A stretch of 59,185 nucleotides of DNA from assembly GCA_900319935.1 (NCBI GenBank), contig ONQJ01000001.1:1-59185 (forward strand), written 5' to 3'. Each line of letters starts with the position of its first letter. Position 1 is the first letter of the stretch. Below the pieces are notes generated by a model. The model was not told where the DNA came from, made no database searches, and saw only the letters and a list, made by a program, of their open reading frames with translations. Below are positions 46,712 to 55,862 of this stretch, in pieces. The position numbers were made by a program, and so were the translations under genes. The DNA is from an uncultured Eubacteriales bacterium. GTDB lineage: Bacteria; Bacillota; Clostridia; Oscillospirales; Oscillospiraceae.

Positions 46712-49369
46712 ATGATATCGGTATTCAGATCACTTTTCCGGAAAGGGGGAAAAAGCGTGGAAAACGTCTTTTCCCGCGTCTCCTTCCGCGGCGTCTTCCG
46801 CAGTTATCAGCAGGAGGTCCTCGACGGAGCGGACCAGTATCTTGCCGACGGGCGGATCCACATCGTGGCCGCGCCGGGCAGCGGCAAGACCGTGCTGGGC
46901 CTCGAGCTCATCCGCCGTACGGGCGTGCCGACGCTGATCCTCTCCCCCACCGTGACCGTACGGCGGCAGTGGGGCGAGCGCTTCCGCGAGCTGTTCCTGC
47001 CGGAGGGCAAATCGTTGGAGGATTACTTCTCCGAATCGCTTGACAAAAAAGCCCCTGTCTGCTCGATCACCTATCAGGCGCTGCACATGGCTTCGAAGCC
47101 GGACACGGACGGCGCGCCGCAGTGGGCAAATGCCGTAAAGGAGTTGGGGATCGGCGCGATCTGTCTCGACGAGGCGCATCATCTGCGCAGCGAATGGCAG
47201 AAATCGCTGGAAGCTCTCCTTGATACGCTCGAAGGCAAGGTCACCGTGATCGCGCTGACCGCGACGCCGCCCTATGACAGCGGCGCGGCCGAGTGGGAGC
47301 GCTATATCCGCGTGTGCGGCCCCATCGACGCGGAGATCTTCGTACCCGAGCTGGTGGCGCAGAAGACGCTCTGCCCGCATCAGGACTATATCTATTTCAA
47401 CTACCCCAGCGCGGACGAGAGCGAGATGCTCGCCCAGTATGAGGCGCGCGCGGAGGCCGCAGCCGCGCAGATCCGCGCGGAAGGGATCCTGCCGGAAATG
47501 CTGCGGGCGGCCTTCGGACCGGATCCGGAGGCGCAGCGCGAAAAGCTGCTGGAATACGCCGACGATCTCGCGGCCATGCTCTCTCTTTCCGAGGCGCTCG
47601 GTACGGAGCCGGAGAAGGAATGGGTGCGTCTGCTGCTGCCCTCGGGCCGTCTGCCGCTCTGCGGAGAGGAGGAGGCCGAACGCGCGCTGCGCTTTGCGAT
47701 GAGCTGCGAAGAGCTCTTCGGTGCCGAACGCTGCGCCCGGATGTACGCGATCCTGAACGCCCACGGGCTGATCGAGGGCGGGAAGCTCTATCTGAGCGCA
47801 AGCCCCAGGCTGCAGAAGAAGATGCTCTCCTCGCTCGGCAAGCTCGAGAGCATCCCGCGGATCGTCGAGAGCGAGATCGCGGGCTGCGGGCGCGGGCTGC
47901 GCATGCTGATCCTGACCGATCACATCCGCGGGAACCTTCTCTCCCTCGTCGGCAGCGGCGAGCCGCTCAACGTCATGGGCGCGGTCACGGTCTTCGAGGC
48001 GGTGCGGCGCGTCTGCCCGTATGAGACGCGTCTTGCGCTGCTGACGGGCACCCTGGTCATCGTGCCGAACGCGATCCTGGGCGAGCTGCTCGCCGAGGCG
48101 GACGCGCGCGGCTTTGCCTGTGCGGTCACGCCGCTCGGCGAGACCTGGTACAGCGTGCTCAGCTGCGCCGGCGGCAGCCGCGACGCCGTGCTGCTGCTGA
48201 CGGAGGCTTTCGAAAAAGGTCTTGTCAACATCCTTGTCGGCACGAAGGCCCTGCTCGGCGAGGGCTGGGACTCGCCCTGCGTGAACACGCTGATCCTCGC
48301 GAGCTTTGTCGGGAGCTTTATCAGCTCCAACCAGATGCGCGGCCGCGCGATCCGCATCGACAAGCGCGATCCGCAAAAAGCGGCGAACATCTGGCACCTC
48401 GTGACGGTGCTGCCGCCCGAGCGGCGGCTGTCCTTCCTCTCCCCCGCCGCGGAGGAGGAAGAGGGCGGCGAGGATCTTGCGCTGCTGCGCCGCCGCTTCG
48501 ACTGCTTCATGGCGCCGTCCTATGACGGAGAGCGCATCGAGAGCGGTCTCGAGCGCGTGGACATCGTGAAGCCGCCGTACACGCGCGAGCGCGTGTCGGA
48601 GATCAACAGCGAAATGCTCGCGCGCGCCGCGGACCGCCGCGGCATGGCCGAGATCTGGGAAAAGGCGCTGATGAAGCGGCCGGGAAGCCGCGTGCGCGAG
48701 GGCGTCCGGGCGGACAAGGCGATCCGGCCGCGGCTCTACACGGCCGCCGCGGGAGGCTCCGCCGCGCTGCACGGCGTGCTGCTCGGCGCGATGGGAGCGG
48801 TGTGCCTTACTTCGCCGCCGACGGCGGCGCTGTGCGTGCTGCTGCCGCTGATGGGCGTTTCCGCCGCGGGGCTGACGGGCGATCTGCGCCGCACGCTCGG
48901 CAGCGTGACGCCGGAGAAAACCCTGCGCCGCCTCGGTACGGCGCTGCTGGAGACCTTGCGCGAGAGCGGCTCGATCACGAGCGCGGAGGCCGCCCTGCAG
49001 ATCTGCAAAAGCGGGCAGGGCGTGGAATGCTCGCTGGAAAACGCCTCCCTGCGGGAGAAGAACCTCTTTGCCGAGGCGATGGGCGAGCTGCTCTCGCCGC
49101 TGGACAATCCGCGCTATATCCTGATCCGAAGGCTGCCGCTGCTCGGCTTCGCGGTCCGGATGCCCTCGCAGAGCTACGCCTGTCCCTCCCTGCTCGGCGC
49201 AAAAAAAGAAACGGCGGAACTGCTGAAAAAACATCTGGAGAAGCACGGCGACCGCTTTGAGCTCGTCTATACGCGAAACGAGGCCGGGCGCAAGGCGCTG
49301 CTGGAATGCCGCCGCGCCGCCAACGAGGGGCGGATCCGGGCGAAGGTCACGCGGGCGCGCGGGATTTAG
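46712..49369 (+). CDS. SF2 DEAD/DEAH helicase with C-terminal membrane segments
   Basis: 885 residues (or 870 from GTG 46757). The N-terminal RecA domain has SYQQEVLDGADQYL (Q-motif region), Walker A APGSGKT (54-60), DEAHH near 155, and TATPP (motif III). The second RecA domain has VNILVGTKALLGEGWD and SSNQMRGRAIRID (motif VI). At about 673-722 two hydrophobic segments with short turn (SAALHGVLLGAMGAVCL, AALCVLLPLMGVSAAGL) suggest membrane insertion, followed by a soluble basic domain. Membrane-tethered SF2 helicases are unusual; function unknown, defence or DNA uptake possible. Confidence 0.85.
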   Translation: MISVFRSLFRKGGKSVENVFSRVSFRGVFRSYQQEVLDGADQYLADGRIHIVAAPGSGKTVLGLELIRRTGVPTLILSPTVTVRRQWGERFRELFLPEGKSLEDYFSESLDKKAPVCSITYQALHMASKPDTDGAPQWANAVKELGIGAICLDEAHHLRSEWQKSLEALLDTLEGKVTVIALTATPPYDSGAAEWERYIRVCGPIDAEIFVPELVAQKTLCPHQDYIYFNYPSADESEMLAQYEARAEAAAAQIRAEGILPEMLRAAFGPDPEAQREKLLEYADDLAAMLSLSEALGTEPEKEWVRLLLPSGRLPLCGEEEAERALRFAMSCEELFGAERCARMYAILNAHGLIEGGKLYLSASPRLQKKMLSSLGKLESIPRIVESEIAGCGRGLRMLILTDHIRGNLLSLVGSGEPLNVMGAVTVFEAVRRVCPYETRLALLTGTLVIVPNAILGELLAEADARGFACAVTPLGETWYSVLSCAGGSRDAVLLLTEAFEKGLVNILVGTKALLGEGWDSPCVNTLILASFVGSFISSNQMRGRAIRIDKRDPQKAANIWHLVTVLPPERRLSFLSPAAEEEEGGEDLALLRRRFDCFMAPSYDGERIESGLERVDIVKPPYTRERVSEINSEMLARAADRRGMAEIWEKALMKRPGSRVREGVRADKAIRPRLYTAAAGGSAALHGVLLGAMGAVCLTSPPTAALCVLLPLMGVSAAGLTGDLRRTLGSVTPEKTLRRLGTALLETLRESGSITSAEAALQICKSGQGVECSLENASLREKNLFAEAMGELLSPLDNPRYILIRRLPLLGFAVRMPSQSYACPSLLGAKKETAELLKKHLEKHGDRFELVYTRNEAGRKALLECRRAANEGRIRAKVTRARGI

Positions 49370-49395
49370 TTTACATAAAATTTATTATGTTAACA

Positions 49396-49435
49396 AAACA
49401 AGACCGGGAACAAATCGTTCCCGGTCTTGTTTTCA
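49396..49435. terminator. Bidirectional terminator between helicase and asnA
   Basis: AACAAGACCGGGAAC with GTTCCCGGTCTTGTT; A/T tracts on both sides. Serves the convergent helicase (+) and asnA (-) genes. Confidence 0.88.
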
Positions 49436-49442
49436 AATCTTT

Positions 49443-50456
49443 TTACAGCAGGACGACGCCCGCTTCCTCACACTCGCGCACGGTCTCCTCGTCCCAGATG
49501 GAGGCCTGCACCTCGCCGATGTGCGCCTTGCCGAGCAGGAGCATCGACACGCGCGACTGGCCGATGCCGCCGCCGATCGTGAGCGGGAGTTCCCCGCGCA
49601 GAAGCATTTTGTGGTAAGGCAGCTCTCTTCTGGCGTCGCAGCCGGAGGCGTGGAGCTGGAAATCGAGCGAGCGCGGGTCGACGCGGATGCCCATCGAGGA
49701 GATCTCCATCGCGCAGCCGAGCGGCTCGTACCAGAACAGCAGGTCGCCGTTGAGGGCCCAGTCGTCGTAGTCCGGCGCGCGGCCGTCGTGCGGTTTGCCG
49801 GAGCGCAGCGGCGCGCCGATGCCGATGATGAAGCTCGTCGGGTGCTCGCGCACATAGGCGTTCTCGCGCTCTTTGGGCGTGAAGCCCGGGTAGAGGTCCT
49901 CGAGCTCCTGCGCGGTGACGAAGCTCACGCGGCGCGAGAGCTTTCCGAGAGCCTGGAGCTGCGGATAGATGGCCTGCATGGTGTCCTGCGTGTCGCAGAT
50001 CGCGGTCACGATGTCCATGACCGTGGACTTGAGGTAGTCGAGGTTGCGGTTTTCGGGCAGGATGACCTTCTCCCAGTCCCACTGGTCGACGTAGACCGAG
50101 TGGAGAGCGTCGAGCTCGTCCTCGTCGCGGCGCACGGCGTCCATATCGGCGACGATGCCCTTGCCGGGATAAAAGCCGTAGCGCTTGAGCGCGAGGCGCT
50201 TCCATTTGGCGAGGGACTGGACGATCTCGGCGCGGTGGGGCGAGCGCAGGATATCGAAGCTGACCGGACGCTCATAGCCGTTGAGGTTGTCGTTCAGACC
50301 CGAGGCCTCGTCGACGAAGAGCGGCGCGGAGACGCGCTGGAGATTCAGCAGCGCGCCGAGCCTGTCCTCAAACAGCCGCTTGAGCAGGCTGATGGCCTTC
50401 TGCGTATCATAGACGGACAGCAGACTGACATAGTTTTCGGGGATGGCGTATTTCAT
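49443..50456 (-). CDS. asnA: Aspartate-ammonia ligase (AsnA)
   Basis: 337 residues. Makes asparagine from aspartate, ammonia and ATP using a class II aminoacyl-tRNA synthetase-like fold. Visible features are DEASGLNDNLNGYERPVSFD, then EVVQSLAKWKR-type, KGIVADMDAVRRDEDELDALHSVYVDQWDWE and GGGIGQSRVSMLLLGKAHIGEVQ (motif 3 area). Normal length (about 330). It follows the DUF4364 gene by 6 bp in one operon. Confidence 0.95.
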   Translation of the reverse strand: MKYAIPENYVSLLSVYDTQKAISLLKRLFEDRLGALLNLQRVSAPLFVDEASGLNDNLNGYERPVSFDILRSPHRAEIVQSLAKWKRLALKRYGFYPGKGIVADMDAVRRDEDELDALHSVYVDQWDWEKVILPENRNLDYLKSTVMDIVTAICDTQDTMQAIYPQLQALGKLSRRVSFVTAQELEDLYPGFTPKERENAYVREHPTSFIIGIGAPLRSGKPHDGRAPDYDDWALNGDLLFWYEPLGCAMEISSMGIRVDPRSLDFQLHASGCDARRELPYHKMLLRGELPLTIGGGIGQSRVSMLLLGKAHIGEVQASIWDEETVRECEEAGVVLL

Positions 50457-50462
50457 ATGGGA

Positions 50463-50990
50463 TCACTTTCCTTCTTCGCACAGGATTTCGACGATCCGCT
50501 GGTAGATCTCCTCCGCGCTGCGGCGGAAGGTCTTCTTCATCGTCTTCGCCTGCTCCTCGCCCGCGCAGAGAACGGACAGAGAAATGATCTCGCCCTTGCC
50601 GTCGGACATGGCCAGCTTGACGTGGCAGCCCTCCTCGTCCGTCACGCTGTCGGCGCGGATCATGGCCGCGCGCGCCAGCCGCTCCTCCACCGGGGCGATC
50701 AGCTTCAGCGCCCGCGCGCGCACGGAGTACGGCAGGCTGTTCTCGACCTCGCGGCCGTCGCGCTTGCCCTTGTCGGTGGCGGCGTATTCCTCATCCTCGC
50801 AGACGACGTGGCCGGTGGCGATCAGCTCGCCCAGGCAGTCGGAATAGTCGAAGTAACCCACGCCGTCGTCGCACTGCTGGCACAGCTCGTCGAGCGTGCC
50901 GCGGTCGACCGGGGCGGGCAGGCGGCTTAAGATAAACAGGATGAGCAGCTTGATGTCCAGCTTTTCATGGATAAAACCGTGGTGGTCCAT
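50463..50990 (-). CDS. DUF4364 family protein
   Basis: 175 residues: KLDIKLLILFILSRLPAPVD then CDDGVGYFDYSDCLGELIATGHV, a winged-helix-like start typical of DUF4364, a Clostridia family of unknown function. The C-terminal half is alpha/beta. Own promoter upstream; cotranscribed with asnA. Confidence 0.88.
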   Translation of the reverse strand: MDHHGFIHEKLDIKLLILFILSRLPAPVDRGTLDELCQQCDDGVGYFDYSDCLGELIATGHVVCEDEEYAATDKGKRDGREVENSLPYSVRARALKLIAPVEERLARAAMIRADSVTDEEGCHVKLAMSDGKGEIISLSVLCAGEEQAKTMKKTFRRSAEEIYQRIVEILCEEGK

Positions 50991-51021
50991 GGCATATCAC
51001 CCTCCGTACGATAATATAACA

Positions 51022-51049
51022 ATTATACTTCTCCCGCGCTTTTTTTCAA
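51022..51049 (-). promoter_or_regulatory. Promoter of the DUF4364-asnA operon
   Basis: TTGAAA (51044-51049), 16-bp spacer, TATAAT (51022-51027), minus strand, 32 bp upstream of the start. Confidence 0.65.
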
Positions 51050-51185
51050 GTGTAAAATGGAGCGGGAAACGCCGCTTTTTCCCCCTTCGGCTGTCTGAGC
51101 GTACGGCCGCCGTGTCAGATCGCTGTCACACGGGGCCGCCGGGCGCATAAACTGTACTGAAGTTTCTCATCCAGGAGGTCATCTT

Positions 51186-51971
51186 ATGCCCGACAAAGCC
51201 GTTCCCGGGCCCGTCGGAAGCAACGCCAGCATCCGAGAGGCCGTTTCGATCAATACCGCAAAGATCTTCGACTGCTGCCGAGACAAGGACTGCGTCGACG
51301 AGCTGCGCGTCTATCCCACGATCAGCTCGCAGGCCTACATAGACAACGCGATCAGCATCCGCCCGAAATCCGCCGAGCTGCTGTTCGTCAACGTGAACGT
51401 CGAGCCCGTGGGCTTCAACCGCGGCTACTACACCGTGGACTGCACCTACTTCTACCGCGTCACGGCCGAGACCTTCCCCGGCGCGCAGCTCTGCCGCGGT
51501 CTGGCTGTCTTCGACAAACGCGTGATGCTCTTCGGCAGCGAGGGCAGCGTCAAGACCTTCTCCTCCGACAGCGAGGAGGGCGTCGTCACCTCGGACGATC
51601 AGCCGAAGGCCGTCGTCAGCGCGGTCGACCCGATCTGCCTGCACTGCACGCTCGCCGACGCAGCCGAAACGCCGGGCAGCGAGAACATCATCATCCCGCA
51701 GTTCATCCTCGACGCGATGGGCGAGGACCTCGTGACCGTGGACAACGTGCGGCGCTGGTACGTCACGATCGGGCAGTTCTCGATGGTGCGGCTTGAGCGC
51801 GACACGCAGCTGCTGATCCCGGCCTACGACTACTTCCTGCCGGATAAGGAGTGTCCCGGCACCAGCGAGGACGATCCCTGCGCGCTTTTCGGGCGCATCA
51901 GCTTCCCTGTCGAGGAGTTTTTCCCGCCCGACAGCGTGGCGGAGAGCGATGATTACAAACAGTATAAATAA
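51186..51971 (+). CDS. Conserved Clostridia-type hypothetical protein
   Basis: 261 residues: SINTAKIFDCCRDKDCVDELRVY, then ELLFVNVNVEPVGFNRGYYTVD, a beta-rich middle with FYRVTAE, and a C-terminal FGRISFPVEEFFPPD. I recognise the KIFDCCRDKDC block as conserved among Clostridia proteins without assigned function; a spore-coat or surface role has no support here. Strong AGGAGG site before ATG 51186. Monocistronic, with a terminator downstream. Confidence 0.75.
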   Translation: MPDKAVPGPVGSNASIREAVSINTAKIFDCCRDKDCVDELRVYPTISSQAYIDNAISIRPKSAELLFVNVNVEPVGFNRGYYTVDCTYFYRVTAETFPGAQLCRGLAVFDKRVMLFGSEGSVKTFSSDSEEGVVTSDDQPKAVVSAVDPICLHCTLADAAETPGSENIIIPQFILDAMGEDLVTVDNVRRWYVTIGQFSMVRLERDTQLLIPAYDYFLPDKECPGTSEDDPCALFGRISFPVEEFFPPDSVAESDDYKQYK

Positions 51972-51978
51972 GGGACCG

Positions 51979-52010
51979 GGCTGGGAATGACCCAGCCAGG
52001 CCGATTTTTT
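51979..52010 (+). terminator. Terminator after the conserved hypothetical
   Basis: GGCTGGG with CCCAGCC around AATGA, followed shortly by TTTTTT. Confidence 0.7.
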
Positions 52011-52051
52011 GACCATCCCCGAAAGACCCCTGCGGGCGCCTTTTTCGGCGT

Positions 52052-54106
52052 TTAGTTAAAACTATCTGTATTGTTTCGGAAAAGTTCCGCGATACGGGCG
52101 CGCATAGCCTCGTGCTCCGGCAAAGAAAGCTGCGGGTCGGCGGCGAGGAGAGCTTTGGCTTCCTCCTGCGCGGTCTTGAGCACCTGCGTGTCCGCGCCGA
52201 GGTCGGCCACGTGCATCTCCGGCAGGCCGTGCTGGCGCGAGCCGAAAAAGTCGCCGGGGCCGCGCAGGCGCAGATCCTCCTCCGCGATCTCAAAGCCGTT
52301 GTTCGTTTTGGTCATGATGGAAAGCCGCGCCTTCACGTCCTCGCTCTTGTTGTCCGAGACGAGGATGCACCAGCTTTTGAACGCCCCGCGTCCGACGCGG
52401 CCGCGCAGCTGGTGGAGTTGGCTCAGGCCGAAGCGCTCGGCGTTCTCGACGATCATCAGCGCGGCGTTCGGCACATCCACGCCGACCTCGATCACGGTCG
52501 TGGCGACAAGGATATCCGTCTCGCCGCGTACGAAAGCGGCCATGACCGCGTCCTTATCCTTCGGCTTCATGCGGCCGTGAACGCAGGCGACCTTCAGCTC
52601 CGGGAACTCCTTCGCCAGCTCCTTCGCGTGCTCCTCGGCGGATTTGAGAGCGCTCTCGCCCTCCTCGTCGTCCTCGACCTTCGGACAGACGACGAAGCTC
52701 TGCCGTCCCTCCCCCGCCAGCTTGCGGATGAAGCCGTGCAGGCGCGCGCGATAGCTCTCGTCCACGGCGAAGGTGTCCACCTTCTGCCGTCCGGGAGGCA
52801 GTTCGTCGATGATCGATACGTCGAGATCGCCGTAGATCATCAGCGCGAGCGTGCGCGGGATGGGCGTGGCGGACATGACGAGCACATGCGGCCGCTCGGC
52901 TTTGCCGATGAGCGCCGAGCGCTGGCGCACGCCGAAGCGGTGCTGCTCGTCCGTGACGATCAGGCCGAGGCGGGCATATTCCACGTCCTCGGAGAAGAGA
53001 GCGTGCGTGCCGACCACGAGGTCATATTCTCCAGCTTTAATCGCGGCCTTCGCCTCGCGCTTTTCCTTTGCGGTCATCGAGCCGGTCAGCTTGCCGACGC
53101 GCATCCCGAAGGGCGCGAGGAGCTTTGAGAGCGTGGCCGTATGCTGCTCGCAGAGGATCTCGGTCGGCGCCATGAAGGCGCTGACATAGCCGTTTTCACG
53201 GCAGAGCCAGCACAGCGCCGCCGCGACCAGCGTTTTGCCGCTGCCGACGTCGCCCTGCACAAGGCGGTTCATCACAAAGCCGCCCGTCATGTCCGCCGCA
53301 GCTTCCTCGATCGCGCGTCTCTGCGCGCCGGTGGGCGTGAAAGGCAGAGCCGAATAGAAGGCCGAGAAGTCGCGTCCTTCAAGCTTCAGGCCGCTCTCCT
53401 TCGTGCGCTCTGCGCGCAGAGTGCCCAGCGCGCAGGCCAGGATGAAGAGCTCCTCGAACACCAGACGGCGGCGGGCGATGGCAAGCGCCTCAAAGTCGGG
53501 CGGGAAGTGGACGTTTTCAAAGGCATAGCGCGCCTGCGCCAGGCCGTTGCGCGCGCGGATCTCCTCGGGCAGATACTCCGGGAGCTGTCCGGCGCAGGCG
53601 TCGAGCCCCTGCCGCACCGCGTCGCGGAGCGTGCGCTGGTTGAGCGCGGCGTTTACGCGGTAAACGGGCAGGATGCAGCCGGTCACGCCGCGGGGCTTGT
53701 CTTCTTTTTCATAGGCGGGGTTGACCATGCTGCGCCGTCCGCCGCTGCGCTCGACCTTTCCGAAAAAGCAGACGCTGTCGCCCCGTGAGAGATAGTCCTT
53801 TACATAATTTTGATTAAAATATGTTATGTCAACCGACCCGCTCTCGTCCACCGCCCGGAATTTGACAAGCTCCATCCCGCGGCGCACGCGTACGAGCCGC
53901 GGCGTGTCCGCCACGAGCGCGCGGATGCAGACCCCCTCCCCTTCCGGCGCGGCGGCGATGGGGCAGAACTTCGTTCTGTCCTCGTAGCGCGCGGGGAAAT
54001 AGGACAAAAGGTCATAGAGAGAAAAGACGCCAAGCTTTCCGAGCGCCTGCGCCTTTTTCTCCCCTATTCCCTTGATGTAACGGACGGATGTGGATAAGTC
54101 AGTCAT
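52052..54106 (-). CDS. recG: ATP-dependent DNA helicase RecG
   Basis: 684 residues. Processes stalled forks and recombination intermediates. The N-terminal wedge domain (YIKGIGEKKAQALGKLGV, LLSYFPARYEDRT) is followed by RecA-like domains with Walker A GDVGSGKT, DEQHRFG, MSATPIPRTLAL and QLRGRVGRG. The C-terminal DLRLRGPGDFFGSRQHG is diagnostic of RecG. Normal length. Starts 3 bp after apbE; same operon. Confidence 0.96.
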   Translation of the reverse strand: MTDLSTSVRYIKGIGEKKAQALGKLGVFSLYDLLSYFPARYEDRTKFCPIAAAPEGEGVCIRALVADTPRLVRVRRGMELVKFRAVDESGSVDITYFNQNYVKDYLSRGDSVCFFGKVERSGGRRSMVNPAYEKEDKPRGVTGCILPVYRVNAALNQRTLRDAVRQGLDACAGQLPEYLPEEIRARNGLAQARYAFENVHFPPDFEALAIARRRLVFEELFILACALGTLRAERTKESGLKLEGRDFSAFYSALPFTPTGAQRRAIEEAAADMTGGFVMNRLVQGDVGSGKTLVAAALCWLCRENGYVSAFMAPTEILCEQHTATLSKLLAPFGMRVGKLTGSMTAKEKREAKAAIKAGEYDLVVGTHALFSEDVEYARLGLIVTDEQHRFGVRQRSALIGKAERPHVLVMSATPIPRTLALMIYGDLDVSIIDELPPGRQKVDTFAVDESYRARLHGFIRKLAGEGRQSFVVCPKVEDDEEGESALKSAEEHAKELAKEFPELKVACVHGRMKPKDKDAVMAAFVRGETDILVATTVIEVGVDVPNAALMIVENAERFGLSQLHQLRGRVGRGAFKSWCILVSDNKSEDVKARLSIMTKTNNGFEIAEEDLRLRGPGDFFGSRQHGLPEMHVADLGADTQVLKTAQEEAKALLAADPQLSLPEHEAMRARIAELFRNNTDSFN

Positions 54107-54109
54107 ATT

Positions 54110-55180
54110 TTATTCGCTGTAACTCACGGTATAGCCTTTGTTGACGAGCGTGAAGTCCTCGATGAGGCCCTTCGTGCAGATGATCCGGTTGTCCTTGGTG
54201 ATCAGGACCATGTCGAAGCCGCCGCCGTCCGTCTTGCCGTATTGACGCCAGTAGTTGAGCGACTGCACTTCGCCGAGGACGAACATCGCGGTGGACAGGC
54301 AGTCGGCCATCGTGCCGTCCTTGCATATGATCGTGACGGACACAAGGTTGTTCGACACCGGATAGCCGCTCTGCGGCTTGAGGATGTGGTGATAGGTATT
54401 GCCGGTGGTCACGTCCGTGAAATTCCGCTGGTAGCTGCCGGAGGTGACGACGGCGGTCTCGCCGACGTTGAGCACGCCGACGTAGCTGCTGCCGGGATTG
54501 TTCGGGTCTTCGATGCCGACGCGCCACTGGGATCCGTCGGGCTTGAGTCCGAGCGTCTGTACGTTGCCGCCGAGCGAGATGATGCCGCTCGTCACGCCCG
54601 CGGCGCGCATGGCGGCGACGGCTTTGTCGGCAGCGCAGCCCTTGGCGACCGCGCCGAAGCTCATTTCGCCGTAGGAGGGCATCGAGACCGTGTAAGTGCC
54701 GGAGCTGGGAAAGCTCGTGAGGATGACCTTGTCAAAGCAAACGCGGCTAAGCTGGTCAAGGATCTCATAGTCGTAAGGGACGTAGTATTTGCTGTCGATA
54801 AAGCCCCATAGCTTGAGCAGCGGATAGACCGTGAGATCCAGCGCGCCGGAGCTCTGCTTATAGACCTGCTTGGCGGCGGAGAGCATGTCGGCGACCTGGC
54901 CGGGAACGACGACGTTTTCGCCGTTGGCGTGGTTGATGGCCCAGACGGTGCTGCCCTCTCTTTCGGGGTCGAGCATCGCGTCCATGGAATAGAGCACGCT
55001 CTCGGCGGCGGCGAGACCGCTTTCGCGGTTTTTACCGTAGGCGACGAGCGTCATCGTCGTGTCCATGGCAAAGACGACGGATCTGCTCTCCTTGGTCTCG
55101 CCGCAGGCGGCGAGCGGAAGCATCAGCAGCGCGCAGAGCAGCGCGCACAGGATCCTCGTCAAAGTGTTCGGTTTCTTCAT
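54110..55180 (-). CDS. apbE: FAD:protein FMN transferase, ApbE lipoprotein
   Basis: 356 residues from ATG 55180 with GAGGAG upstream. A signal peptide with lipobox (LLMLPLAACGE) gives a membrane-linked lipoprotein. It contains FAMDTTMTLVAYG, LYSMDAMLDPEREGSTV, GALDLTVYPLLKLWG, SFGAVAKGCAADKA and GIISLGGNVQTLG, all ApbE blocks. It transfers FMN onto partner proteins such as Rnf or Nqr subunits; no such partner is in this window. Confidence 0.94.
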   Translation of the reverse strand: MKKPNTLTRILCALLCALLMLPLAACGETKESRSVVFAMDTTMTLVAYGKNRESGLAAAESVLYSMDAMLDPEREGSTVWAINHANGENVVVPGQVADMLSAAKQVYKQSSGALDLTVYPLLKLWGFIDSKYYVPYDYEILDQLSRVCFDKVILTSFPSSGTYTVSMPSYGEMSFGAVAKGCAADKAVAAMRAAGVTSGIISLGGNVQTLGLKPDGSQWRVGIEDPNNPGSSYVGVLNVGETAVVTSGSYQRNFTDVTTGNTYHHILKPQSGYPVSNNLVSVTIICKDGTMADCLSTAMFVLGEVQSLNYWRQYGKTDGGGFDMVLITKDNRIICTKGLIEDFTLVNKGYTVSYSE

Positions 55181-55291
55181 AAAATACTCCTCTTTATCGG
55201 GGAAGTCTGTCGCAATCCCGTCACCGCGCAAGGCGGATCGTATCCTTTATTTTGTTATTATAGCATATCCTGAAGAAAATGAAAACTGCTA

Positions 55292-55320
55292 TTTACTTTG
55301 CCTTTTCTTTTTGCTATAAT
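55292..55320 (+). promoter_or_regulatory. Promoter of tRNA-Arg
   Basis: TTTACT (55292-55297), 17-bp spacer, TATAAT (55315-55320), plus strand. Confidence 0.65.
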
Positions 55321-55331
55321 GCTTTCCGCAC

Positions 55332-55408
55332 GCGGCTGTAGCTCAGCTGGATAGAGTGCCAGACTCCGACTCTGGAGGTCGTGGGTTCGAATCCCGTCAG
55401 CCGTACCA
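55332..55408 (+). tRNA. tRNA-Arg (CCG)
   Basis: 77 nt. The acceptor GCGGCTG pairs with CAGCCGT (one G-T), and the anticodon loop CTCCGAC gives CCG. CCA encoded. Followed by duplicated tail and terminator units. Confidence 0.95.
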
Positions 55409-55540
55409 GAAAAGGGACATCCGAAAGGATGTCCCTTTTCTGTTGCCGCGCCTTCGGCGCTGCTTTATCCGCTTCGCTCAAATTGATGGGAGGAGGCGCT
55501 GCGCCCCCTCCCAAGCCCTCTCCAAAGGTTTTTTTCGCAG
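55391..55540 (+). repeat. About 150-bp direct repeat A (tRNA-Arg tail, terminator, GC-rich block)
   Basis: Holds the tRNA-Arg 3' end, terminator AAAAGGGACATCC/GGATGTCCCTTTT, then CTTCGGCGC and GGAGGAGGCGCTGCGCC blocks. About 90 percent identical by eye to 55714-55862. Confidence 0.88.
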
Positions 55541-55635
55541 GTGCTCCCACGACCTCCAGGTGCGAAGCACTTCAATCCGCCGGAGGCGTCCGATGCAAAG
55601 CATCGGACAGGTCGTGGGTTCGAATCCCGTCAAAA
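55541..55635 (+). other. Second, broken tRNA-Arg anticodon/T-arm fragment
   Basis: CCGGAGGCGTCCGATGC with inverted GCATCGGAC, followed by AGGTCGTGGGTTCGAATCCC, an exact copy of the tRNA-Arg variable and T-arm. No full cloverleaf; not a functional tRNA. Confidence 0.7.
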
Positions 55636-55719
55636 GTGATTCGAACCGAGCGGTAGTGAATGGCGTGCCGGGGGCACGCCAGAGCCGCGAGGCGGCCCGC
55701 CCGCAGGCGGGGAATCCCG
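55636..55719 (+). repeat. Palindromic element, third copy, in tRNA-Arg tail
   Basis: Starts GTGATTCGAACCGAGCGG, contains GCGTGCCGGGGGCACGC and GCCCGCCCGCAGGCGGG, ends GGAATCCCGT. Closely matches 45400-45487, though the host tRNA differs. Confidence 0.85.
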
Positions 55720-55862
55720 TCAGCCGTACCAGAAAAGGGACATCCGAAAGGATGTCCCTTTTCTGTTGCCGCGCCTTCGGCGCGGCTTTATCCGCTGTGC
55801 TCAAATTGTTTGGAGGAGGCGCTGCGCCCACTCTCAAGACCTCTCCAAAGGTTTTTTCACAG
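55714..55862 (+). repeat. About 150-bp direct repeat B
   Basis: Second copy of repeat A, including tRNA-Arg 3' end with CCA and an identical terminator stem. Confidence 0.88.

Noticed and set aside
46730..49246. 838-codon minus-strand frame
   Set aside because: Exact shadow of the SF2 helicase, with His/Arg/Gln-rich low-information sequence.
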